Below are positions 1 through 6,451 of a DNA stretch of 9,825 bases, in pieces. Source of the DNA: CAZUCD01 sp964618855 (GTDB lineage Bacteria > Sumerlaeota > Sumerlaeia > SLMS01 > JANRJK01); contig CAZUCD010000140.1 in assembly GCA_964618855.1 (NCBI GenBank), positions 1 to 9,825 of the forward strand. The letters run 5' to 3'. Numbering within the stretch: position 1 is the first letter of the stretch; each line of letters begins with the position of its first letter. Below the pieces are notes generated by a model that saw only the letters and a list, made by a program, of their open reading frames with translations, searched no databases and was not told the DNA's origin. The position numbers were made by a program, and so were the translations under genes.

Positions 1-1189
1 CCTCCACCATGAACATCCCTGCCAGCAGCACGACCGGGTGCACACGCCGCGGGCCCGCACCGGCAGGTTCGGAAGGGGTCCGCCGGGTGCGCATCCCCCA
101 CAGCGCCGCGCCCGCCAGCAGGCCGAGCACCGAGAGCGGGTACTTGTTCAGCAACAGGTGCCCCGCGTACCTGAACGGAGCGAGGAAGAGCGCCACGGGA
201 CCGAATGCCGTTCCAGCGAACGAGTCGAACGAACCCGCCAGCCCGGTTTGCAGGGCGCTCTCCGGCCCGAACACGCCGATCAGCAGGGGCGCCACAGGAT
301 TGCCGACATGCGCCATGTTCCGCACCACCCACGGGGCCACGGGAATGGCCACTGCGACCGCGCAAGCGAGCAGCATGCGCACGTTCAGCCGCGATTGCCA
401 CGCGAACGCCACGAGGACCGGCACGCCAATCAGCGGCCACGCGGTGTACTTCGTCGCCATCGCGGAACCCACCATGAGCCCCAGCGCGGCGGCGCCACGC
501 GGCTCCGACACGCCCCGCAGAAGCAGCACCAGGGCAGCCACTCCGTACATCCCCGTGGCGAGGTCGATGTAGGTCGTCGTCGAAAGGTACATGACGGCGG
601 GAAGGAAGTACACGAGCGCCGCCGCGTGCAGGCCGCGCGCCCCGAGCGACCGCGCCAGCCCCGAGGCCATTCCCGCCAGCGCCAGGCCCGAGGCCCAGTG
701 CACCCCCTTCGCCGCGGAGTCGCTTCCAAGCCCGAGGCACCAACCGTAGAGCATCTCGTGCCCGTACGGAAAGTACGAGTGGCCGTTCTCCGGCACCTCG
801 ACGATGCGCCCGAAGTTCAGCCAGAGCTGCGGCACCTCCAGATGGTAGAAGAGCGGATCGTGCCGGACCTCCGGCGTGAGCGTCCCCAGGAAGGCGAGGC
901 CCACCCACAGGGCCATGAGGACCAGGATTGCGCGGTCCACCGCGCCCAGGCCCCGCAGGCCGATGCCGACCCACTCCCGCCCTTCGTCCCTGCGCAACCA
1001 AAGTGCCGCCGCCGCCGCAAGGGACGCCGCCAGCGTCAGCACGGGCCTGGTGAAGCTGACGAGGCCGGCCACCGCAAGGAGCGGGGAGAGGATCGCGCAG
1101 CCCCACACCCACCAGCACGAGAGGCGCTCGGGCAGCGGGGCGTCCGCCTCGTCGGCGATCCTGCCGACTGCGAGGACGCACGCCACCAC
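1..1189 (-). CDS. GT-C-type polytopic membrane glycosyltransferase-like protein (3' end cut by window edge; start uncertain)
   Basis: The minus-strand frame is open from 1234 to the left edge, giving 396 codons from the GTG at 1189, so the C-terminus is missing. The product is very hydrophobic, with many membrane segments. Counting from that GTG, a luminal/periplasmic-loop-type motif HDPLFYHL lies at about 110-117, followed by W123, G127 and FPYGHEMLY at about 140-148. KYTAWP is at about 247-252, and PWVVRN followed by GNPVAP at about 286-301. This pattern (D..xYHL..P..W...G, FP.G.EMLY, PW..RN....GNP) is one I know from GT-C-fold, ArnT/PMT_2-like transferases, which use lipid-phosphate sugar donors at the membrane. 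Donor and acceptor cannot be read. The gene follows the TPR-kinase by 82 nt, or 22 nt from the upstream ATG at 1249. That ATG is in frame but followed by TGA after four codons. GTG 1189 cuts into a hydrophobic stretch (LLHILILGFVVACV), and a CTG at 1216 would keep it whole. Identity as a GT-C membrane protein is fairly sure; substrate and start are not. Confidence 0.75.
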   Translation of the reverse strand, partial: MVACVLAVGRIADEADAPLPERLSCWWVWGCAILSPLLAVAGLVSFTRPVLTLAASLAAAAALWLRRDEGREWVGIGLRGLGAVDRAILVLMALWVGLAFLGTLTPEVRHDPLFYHLEVPQLWLNFGRIVEVPENGHSYFPYGHEMLYGWCLGLGSDSAAKGVHWASGLALAGMASGLARSLGARGLHAAALVYFLPAVMYLSTTTYIDLATGMYGVAALVLLLRGVSEPRGAAALGLMVGSAMATKYTAWPLIGVPVLVAFAWQSRLNVRMLLACAVAVAIPVAPWVVRNMAHVGNPVAPLLIGVFGPESALQTGLAGSFDSFAGTAFGPVALFLAPFRYAGHLLLNKYPLSVLGLLAGAALWGMRTRRTPSEPAGAGPRRVHPVVLLAGMFMVE

Positions 1190-1256
1190 GAATCCCAGGA
1201 TGAGGATGTGAAGCAGTTCCGGTGCTGCCCTTCGTCAGGATGGATGCATCACGGGG

Positions 1257-1270
1257 CGGGCGCGCGCCCG
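1257..1270. repeat. 14-bp perfect GC palindrome between kinase stop and the next gene
   Basis: The bases CGGGCGCGCGCCCG read the same on both strands. They lie directly after the TGA stop of the TPR-kinase and 7 nt before the ATG at 1249. As RNA this could fold into a 5-bp stem with a 4-base loop. No T-run follows, so it does not look like an intrinsic terminator. It could be a weak attenuating structure or chance in GC-rich DNA. Confidence 0.4.
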
Positions 1271-1271
1271 G

Positions 1272-4154
1272 TCAGAGGTCCAGGTCCGTGTCGAATCTCG
1301 GCGGCTGGAGGGACTTCGGCGGTGGCGGCATCTCGAGACGCGTCGGGACGGCCGCGTCGACGTCTGCGGTGACGTCCTCGTGCGCTGGAATGACGACGCG
1401 CTGCGAGATGCCCGCGTCCGGGGCGAGCATGCGCGTGCGTGCTAGGCCGCCCGAGGGCATCGGCGGAGGCGCGACGGGCAGCGGGCTCGGGGAGCGCGGC
1501 GGGGGGGCGCCCTCGGGAACCGTGAGCATCGCGGGGGCCGGACGCCGGCGCTCCGGGTCCCCCCCAAGCCGCACGAAAGCCTCGTCCAGGTCCTTCTTCA
1601 GCTCCGGCGCCTCGTGGTAGCGGTCGTTCGGGTTCTTCTCCAGGCACTTCATGATGATGCGGTCAACCTGGGGCGGGATGTTCTGGCAAATCTCGATCGG
1701 CCGCGTCGGCAGCACGTTCACCTGCTGGTATGCGATGTCCCCCGAGATGAACGGCGGGGAGCCGATCAGCAGCTCGTAGAAGATGATGCCGACGGCGTAT
1801 ATGTCGCTCCTGCCGTCGATGCGCCCGCCGTGGACCTGCTCCGGGCTCATGTAGCGCGGCGTGCCGATCAGCGCCCCCGTTGGAGTGAACGTCGCCTCCT
1901 CGATGTGGATGATGCCGAAGTCCGTCACCTTCACCATGTTCCCGCCGTCGATCAGCAGGTTGTCGGGCTTGATGTCGCGGTGGATGATTCCGCGCTTGTG
2001 CGTGATGTCCAGCGCGTCGCAGAGCTGGCTCATCCAGTCCAGCGCCTGCAGCACGTCCTCGAGTCCGAGCTCGAGGTTCTCGTTTATCTTCTGCTCGATC
2101 ACCTCGCGCATGGAGGGCCCGTCGATGAACTCCATCGCGATGTAGGACTGGCCGGCCGTGTTCGAGATGTTGTAGTCGACGATGCTCACGATGTTTCGGT
2201 GGCGCAGCGTGGACGCGATGCGGGCCTCGCGGAAGAAGCGGTCGATGGCCTTGCCGCTGCCCGAGAGCCCCTCGCGCAGGATCTTCATCGCGAGGACCTG
2301 GTTGTTCTTCAGGTCGAGCACCTTGTGCACGACGCCCATGCCGCCGCTGCCGATCTTCTTCACGTACTTGTAGCGCCCGATCGCGTGGTCCCCGATCAGC
2401 TCGCGCATCTTCGGGTCGATCGTGAACTCGCTGTTCGCGGCCTGGAGCTGCGACTCGTACTGCTTCAGCTTCGCCGGGATGTCGCGGAAGTTCTTGTCGT
2501 ACTCCGCGATGAGTTGGCAGGCCTCCACCGCCTCCTTGAACGCCTGCGCGTTGGCGAACGAGACCACGAGGTCGTAGACGCGCTCCAGGTCCTCCGCCAT
2601 GAGCACGGGGATGTCCCGGTACTTCTTGAAGGCGGCCATGTGGTCCCCGCCGCGCGCGAGGGCCACGGCGATCCGCCGGTTGGCCTTCATCCCGAACTCG
2701 GGCATCGCCGCGGCCTTGCGGTACTCCTGCATCGCCCGCTCGAAGTTGTTCTTGCCGAGGTGCAGGTCCCCGAGGCGCAGCCTCACCTCCCCCGCGTTCG
2801 GGTCGGCCAGGAGGATCTGCTCGCACGATTGCATCACGCGCGCCGCGATGTTCGTCAGGTTCGGGTCGAGCGCGAGCGCGCGCTCCGCGAAGAGCAGCGT
2901 CCGCCGCCAGTCACGCCGCTCCGCGAAGAAGTTCGTCAGGAACACGTACTGCTCGGCCGATATGTCGGGAATCTTCTCGATCAGGACGTCCAGCGGCTCC
3001 AGCAGCGACTTGTAGTCCGGGTACCCGAGCGACAGCACGCGCAGGTACCCCTCCAGCGCGGCCCCCCAGCGGCGGTTCTTCCAGTGCAGCTCCGCGAGCG
3101 AGAGCTCAGTCTGGATGTCGATCTCGCGCTGCTCCGCCTGCCGCGCCTCCCGCGCCTGCACCTCGAGCTGCGCCGCCTGGAACTGGCTCTCGCGCTGCCC
3201 GATGAACTGCAGGATGTAGAGCGCCGCGTCCATGTCCCCCTGCTTCTCCAGCACGACGGACAGCTCGTTCAGCATCGTCCGCGTCTCGTAGTCCAGGGGG
3301 ATGCGCGAGAGGTAGTCGAACGCCTGGCGGTAGTCCTGCATGTCGATCAGGATCCGCGCCAGGTCCTTGATCAGCGCGGGCTCCTCGACGAGGACCTCGA
3401 CCGCGATCTGCCGCGCCCATGCAAGCGCCTCCTGTTCGTGCCCCTGCATCAGCTTCACGCGGCAGAGCTGGCGCGCGGCATCCGCCAGCGCCTTCGGGTC
3501 CACGTTCACCGAGTCCACCCGCCGCTCCAGGAACGTCCGGTACGCCTCCAGCACCAGCGGATCGCCCTCGTTGTCCGCGATCAGGTCGCGGTAGATGTCC
3601 GCTGCGCGGTCGTCCCGCCCGAGCCGCTGGTAGATCTCGCAGAAGAACACCGTCACCGCGGCGCTCAGCGGATGCAGCAGCTTGATGTGCTCGAACTGGC
3701 GGCACAGCGGCTCCAGCTCCTCCAATCCCAGCGCCAGCGCGATCCGGTAGTGCTGCAATGCCTCGCGCTCGTCCCCCACCAGGAGCTGCAGGTCCCCCAG
3801 CGCGCGGTGGATCTCCGGCGAGTCCGCGTGCGACTTCGCCAGCTCGCGCAGGCTCGCGATGTTCTTCTCCAGCGCAGTCTTGTCCAGGTCCTCGATCCTC
3901 CGAAGGTCGCGGACCAGCTCGCTCGACTGCGTGATCAGGTACGCGACCGAGAGCGCCTTCTGGATCTTCATGTCGGAGGGGATGAGCTCCGCGGACCTGT
4001 TGTAGACCTCGATCGCGCGCTCGTTGAACTTCCCCGCCTGCGCATAGGCCTGCGCAAGCTGGTGCAGGATCTTGTCGTTGTCGGCGTGGCGGGCCAGCGA
4101 CGCCTCGAGCGCCTTGATCGTACGGCGAAGGATTTCCTTCCTGGAGACGCTCAT
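1272..4154 (-). CDS. TPR-repeat Ser/Thr protein kinase (Hanks type), cytoplasmic
   Basis: This 960-residue protein has the regulatory repeats first and the kinase second. Residues about 1-590 are helical TPR-like units, for example around HADSPEIHRALGDLQ and GEVRLRLGDLHLGKNNFERA. The kinase domain spans about 595-870. It has a Gly-rich loop GSGGMGVV (from about 602), the ATP-anchoring Lys in AMKIL (K624), FFREA for helix C, HRDIKPDN (catalytic Asp 727), DFG (D745), GTPRYMSPEQ, and SDIYAVG in subdomain IX. All key residues are present, so it should be active. The last ~90 residues form a Pro-rich, probably disordered tail ending in acidic FDTDLDL. No membrane segment or PASTA domain is seen, which suggests an internal kinase scaffolded through its TPRs. 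I chose ATG 4154 (MSVSRKEIL) over an in-frame GTG at 4184, since the ten extra residues look non-coding; neither start has a clear ribosome-binding site. It lies 137 nt after the ATPase gene and just ahead of the GT-C gene. Substrates are unknown. Confidence 0.93.
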   Translation of the reverse strand: MSVSRKEILRRTIKALEASLARHADNDKILHQLAQAYAQAGKFNERAIEVYNRSAELIPSDMKIQKALSVAYLITQSSELVRDLRRIEDLDKTALEKNIASLRELAKSHADSPEIHRALGDLQLLVGDEREALQHYRIALALGLEELEPLCRQFEHIKLLHPLSAAVTVFFCEIYQRLGRDDRAADIYRDLIADNEGDPLVLEAYRTFLERRVDSVNVDPKALADAARQLCRVKLMQGHEQEALAWARQIAVEVLVEEPALIKDLARILIDMQDYRQAFDYLSRIPLDYETRTMLNELSVVLEKQGDMDAALYILQFIGQRESQFQAAQLEVQAREARQAEQREIDIQTELSLAELHWKNRRWGAALEGYLRVLSLGYPDYKSLLEPLDVLIEKIPDISAEQYVFLTNFFAERRDWRRTLLFAERALALDPNLTNIAARVMQSCEQILLADPNAGEVRLRLGDLHLGKNNFERAMQEYRKAAAMPEFGMKANRRIAVALARGGDHMAAFKKYRDIPVLMAEDLERVYDLVVSFANAQAFKEAVEACQLIAEYDKNFRDIPAKLKQYESQLQAANSEFTIDPKMRELIGDHAIGRYKYVKKIGSGGMGVVHKVLDLKNNQVLAMKILREGLSGSGKAIDRFFREARIASTLRHRNIVSIVDYNISNTAGQSYIAMEFIDGPSMREVIEQKINENLELGLEDVLQALDWMSQLCDALDITHKRGIIHRDIKPDNLLIDGGNMVKVTDFGIIHIEEATFTPTGALIGTPRYMSPEQVHGGRIDGRSDIYAVGIIFYELLIGSPPFISGDIAYQQVNVLPTRPIEICQNIPPQVDRIIMKCLEKNPNDRYHEAPELKKDLDEAFVRLGGDPERRRPAPAMLTVPEGAPPPRSPSPLPVAPPPMPSGGLARTRMLAPDAGISQRVVIPAHEDVTADVDAAVPTRLEMPPPPKSLQPPRFDTDLDL

Positions 4155-4168
4155 CGTGGGGGCCCGGG

Positions 4169-4185
4169 TGTGCGGTGACCGCACA
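4169..4185. promoter_or_regulatory. 17-nt odd palindrome upstream of the kinase gene (candidate operator or leader hairpin)
   Basis: TGTGCGGT-G-ACCGCACA has two perfect 8-bp arms around a single base. It lies 15-31 nt upstream of the kinase ATG at 4154. At the DNA level this is the shape of a dimeric repressor site. At the RNA level the same bases could fold as a 6-bp stem with a 5-nt loop close to the translation start. The position and perfect symmetry are visible; binding by any protein is inference. Confidence 0.4.
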
Positions 4186-4291
4186 GCTTCGCCAGACTAC
4201 GCGTGCCGCAACCGGACCCGCAAGCGCGGATGTGGATGCCCTGCCGGCCGTCGCAGGACCCTCACCCATCCCCGCAGTCCAGCCCCCCTCG
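4185..4291. other. Remainder of the ATPase-kinase intergenic region
   Basis: No gene is seen here. The stretch has no recognisable -10/-35 pair and no T-run terminator. CCCCGCAGTC at 4270-4279 can pair imperfectly with GACTGGGG at 4297-4304 across the end of the ATPase gene, but the pairing needs a bulge. The kinase promoter, if separate, should lie in this stretch or in the end of the ATPase gene. Confidence 0.5.
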
Positions 4292-6301
4292 TCAAAGACT
4301 GGGGAGGCGCGCCTGCTTCCTTCGATGCACGAGCAGCCTGAGGCTGTTCAGGCAAACCACCACGGTGCTCCCCTCGTGCCCCATCACGGCGACGGGCAGG
4401 GGGAGCCCCCCCGCGATGGCCCCGATGGCGAGGACGACCATGGCGCCGATGCTGACGCCGAGGTTCTGCCGGATGATCTTGCGCGCGCGTTCGCTCAGGG
4501 CGAGCGCATCCACGAGGCCGGAGAACCGGTCCTGGGCCAGGACGATCCCCGCCTGCCCGATGGCCGCGTCGCTTCCCCGCTTGCCCATGACGACGGACAC
4601 CGTTGCCGCCGCGAGCGCCGCCGCGTCGTTGACCCCGTCCCCGACCATGACGACCCGGTCCCCCCGGTCGATCAGCCCCGAAACGAACTCGAGCTTCCTC
4701 TCCGGCGTCGCGCGCGCGTGGACCTCCGGGATGCGGAGCTCCTCCGCGAGGGCGCGCGCGGGCCCCTCGCGGTCCCCTGAGAGCAGCACAAGCCGCCGCC
4801 CCGCGCCGCGCAGCCGGTCCAGCAGGTCCGCGGCATCAGGCCTCGGCGTGTCCTCGAACAGCAGCGCCGCGCTCCGCGTTCCGGCGCTGATGAACACGTG
4901 CGTCTGGCGGATGGACGGCTCGGCGATCTCCCAGCTCGCGGGGAACCGCCCGCCGGAGCCTTCGCGCACGAACTCGCGCGTGCCGATCAGGACCTGCCCG
5001 CCCGCGATCGTGGCCTCGATCCCTGCACCCGGCACCGCGCGGAACTCCTCGCTGGGGGTCGGCTCGATGCCGCGCTCGCGGGCCGTGCGCACGACCGCGC
5101 GCGCCAGCGGATGCTCGCTGCCCAGTTCCGCCGACGCGGCCAGCGAAAGCGCCTCCTCCTCCGTCCACCCACCGGCCACCTCGATCGACCGCAGCGTAAG
5201 CTCACCCGTGGTTAGGGTCCCGGTCTTGTCGAACACGAAGACGTTGGCGTCCGCGAGCTGCTCGACGGGCGCCCCCCCGCGGAACAGCACCCCCCGACGC
5301 GCACCCGCCGCGATCGAGGCCAGGATCGCGGAAGGGATCGAGAGCACGAGGGCGCAGGGGGACGCGACGACCAGAAGCGTCATGGCGCGGTAGAATGCCC
5401 GGTCCCCCGGCGTGCCCGATGCCCAGAGCAGCAGCCCGAACGCCGCCGACGCCGTGATGATCGCGAGCGCGTAGCCGCTCCCGAGCCTGTCGGTCAGGCG
5501 CTGCGCCGGGGCGCGGCGCTCGCGCGCCTCCAGCACCAGGCTCACCATGCGCTGGAGCGTGCTCTCCGCCGGCGCGCGCACAACCTCCGCGTCCACCGTC
5601 CCGTCCACCAGTTGCGAGCCGGCCGCCAGCTCCTCCCCCGGGCGCCGCGTCACGGCCATCTCCTCGCCCGTCAGCATCGACTCGTCCACGCCGGTGACGC
5701 CGGTCATGACCCGGGCGTCTGCGGGCACGCGGTCCCCGGGACGCAGCCGGATGCGCATGCCGGCACGCAGGTCGTCCACGCCGATGCGGTGCTCGGAGCC
5801 ATCGTCCTCGACGACGTTGGCCTCCCGCGGGGCATGCTTGAGCAGCCCCGCGATCGCGGACTCCGTCCGGGCCTCCGCGAATCCCTCGAGCGCGGACGAC
5901 AGGCTGAACAGGAAGAGGAGGACGGCGCCCTCCGCCGCCTCCCCGAGCGAAGCAGCCCCCAGCGCCACAAGGAGCATCAGGAAGTGGACGTCCAGCCTCA
6001 GCTTTCGCAGGCTGGCGAGTGCATCGATCGCCGCGGACCAACCCCCGAGCACATAGCACAGCGCCCAGGCGCCGAACCCCACCCCGAAGGGCACCGAATC
6101 CGGGAGCAGCAAACCCGCCACGAGACCAACCACACCGCAGCCCAGGGAGGACGCGAGCTGCACGCGCCACTCCGCGCCATGCGCGTGCCCCGCCTCCCCC
6201 TCCCCATCGCCATGCGGAGGGGCAGCATCATGCGTGCAGCAGCGGGCGCCCCGTCCCCCGGTCGGGGACGGCTGTGTCGCGGTTGCCACGGAGTCGTCCA
6301 T
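4292..6301 (-). CDS. P1B-4-type heavy-metal-translocating P-type ATPase (Co/Fe/Zn-class exporter)
   Basis: This 669-residue membrane ATPase exports a transition metal using ATP. All P-type motifs are present: TGE in the actuator domain (MLTGEE), DKTGTLT with phosphorylated Asp 358, the SEHPLA motif of P1B nucleotide-binding domains, and MVGDGVNDAAAL in the hinge. The membrane metal site reads SPCAL (C316) instead of the CPC of copper pumps, and the last membrane segment has GHEGST (H642). The SPC plus HEG(S/G)T pair defines subgroup P1B-4, whose known members move Co2+, Fe2+ or Zn2+. No HMA domain is seen. Instead, the N-terminus carries C21, C22, H24, H30, H39 and H41, a possible metal-binding tail. 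About eight membrane segments are visible. ATG 6301 was chosen because GGAGGA lies 10 nt upstream. An in-frame TTG at 6358 would add a leader containing HGHGHC but has no ribosome-binding site. The gene stands between the nucleoside kinase and the TPR-kinase, with gaps on both sides and no metal-sensing regulator in view. The exact substrate is unknown. Confidence 0.95.
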   Translation of the reverse strand: MDDSVATATQPSPTGGRGARCCTHDAAPPHGDGEGEAGHAHGAEWRVQLASSLGCGVVGLVAGLLLPDSVPFGVGFGAWALCYVLGGWSAAIDALASLRKLRLDVHFLMLLVALGAASLGEAAEGAVLLFLFSLSSALEGFAEARTESAIAGLLKHAPREANVVEDDGSEHRIGVDDLRAGMRIRLRPGDRVPADARVMTGVTGVDESMLTGEEMAVTRRPGEELAAGSQLVDGTVDAEVVRAPAESTLQRMVSLVLEARERRAPAQRLTDRLGSGYALAIITASAAFGLLLWASGTPGDRAFYRAMTLLVVASPCALVLSIPSAILASIAAGARRGVLFRGGAPVEQLADANVFVFDKTGTLTTGELTLRSIEVAGGWTEEEALSLAASAELGSEHPLARAVVRTARERGIEPTPSEEFRAVPGAGIEATIAGGQVLIGTREFVREGSGGRFPASWEIAEPSIRQTHVFISAGTRSAALLFEDTPRPDAADLLDRLRGAGRRLVLLSGDREGPARALAEELRIPEVHARATPERKLEFVSGLIDRGDRVVMVGDGVNDAAALAAATVSVVMGKRGSDAAIGQAGIVLAQDRFSGLVDALALSERARKIIRQNLGVSIGAMVVLAIGAIAGGLPLPVAVMGHEGSTVVVCLNSLRLLVHRRKQARLPSL

Positions 6302-6321
6302 GCCCGGCCATTCCTCCGCCC
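6289..6321 (-). promoter_or_regulatory. Ribosome-binding site deciding the ATPase start
   Basis: On the minus strand GCGGAGGA is followed by 10 nt and then ATG (6301-6299). This is the clearest Shine-Dalgarno match near any start in the window, and it favours the ATG over the upstream in-frame TTG at 6358. The range given is approximate and includes the first few codons. Confidence 0.55.
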
Positions 6322-6413
6322 CGATTAGGCAATGCCCGTGCCCATGCAAGTAAAACAAAATGCGGTTTGGCTAGCCGATGAAAGGGGGAGGCCCGCAGCC
6401 GGGTGAGACGACT

Positions 6414-6448
6414 GGTCCCCGGCCCCTGGTCCCCGATCTCCGATCCCC
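6414..6448. repeat. Tandem heptamer array, five degenerate 7-nt units
   Basis: On the plus strand the units are GGTCCCC, GGCCCCT, GGTCCCC, GATCTCC and GATCCCC, consensus about GRTCCCC. A partial sixth unit (GAC) at 6449-6451 directly touches the stop codon of the nucleoside kinase gene (6452-6454). The array therefore forms the start of that gene's 3' untranslated region. It is a strand-asymmetric, G-rich run on the transcribed RNA. Function is unknown. Confidence 0.6.
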
Positions 6449-6451
6449 GAC

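Noticed and set aside
1235..1237. TGA reassigned to an amino acid throughout the genome
   Set aside because: TGA ends the kinase and the ATPase at the expected C-termini, so genome-wide recoding is not supported.
38..1372. A 444-codon plus-strand frame at the left end
   Set aside because: The product is an Arg/His/Pro-rich low-complexity string, and the opposite strand encodes a hydrophobic protein with clear GT-C motifs across the same stretch.
1614..4178. An 854-codon open frame on the plus strand opposite the kinase
   Set aside because: It is the mirror of the kinase gene in GC-rich DNA. Its product is dominated by Arg, Leu, Val, Asp and His with no recognisable domain, while the minus-strand frame encodes a complete kinase.
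4270..4304. Possible terminator hairpin at the end of the ATPase gene
   Set aside because: The arms CCCCGCAGTC and GACTGGGG pair only with a bulge, the 3' arm overlaps coding sequence, and no T-run follows.
6302..6413. Candidate sigma-70 promoter for the ATPase in the locally AT-richer stretch near 6340-6360
   Set aside because: TTTACT and TTGCAT with CTAATC downstream give spacings of about 20 and 15 nt, and no good -10 match occurs at 16-18 nt. It is too weak to annotate.
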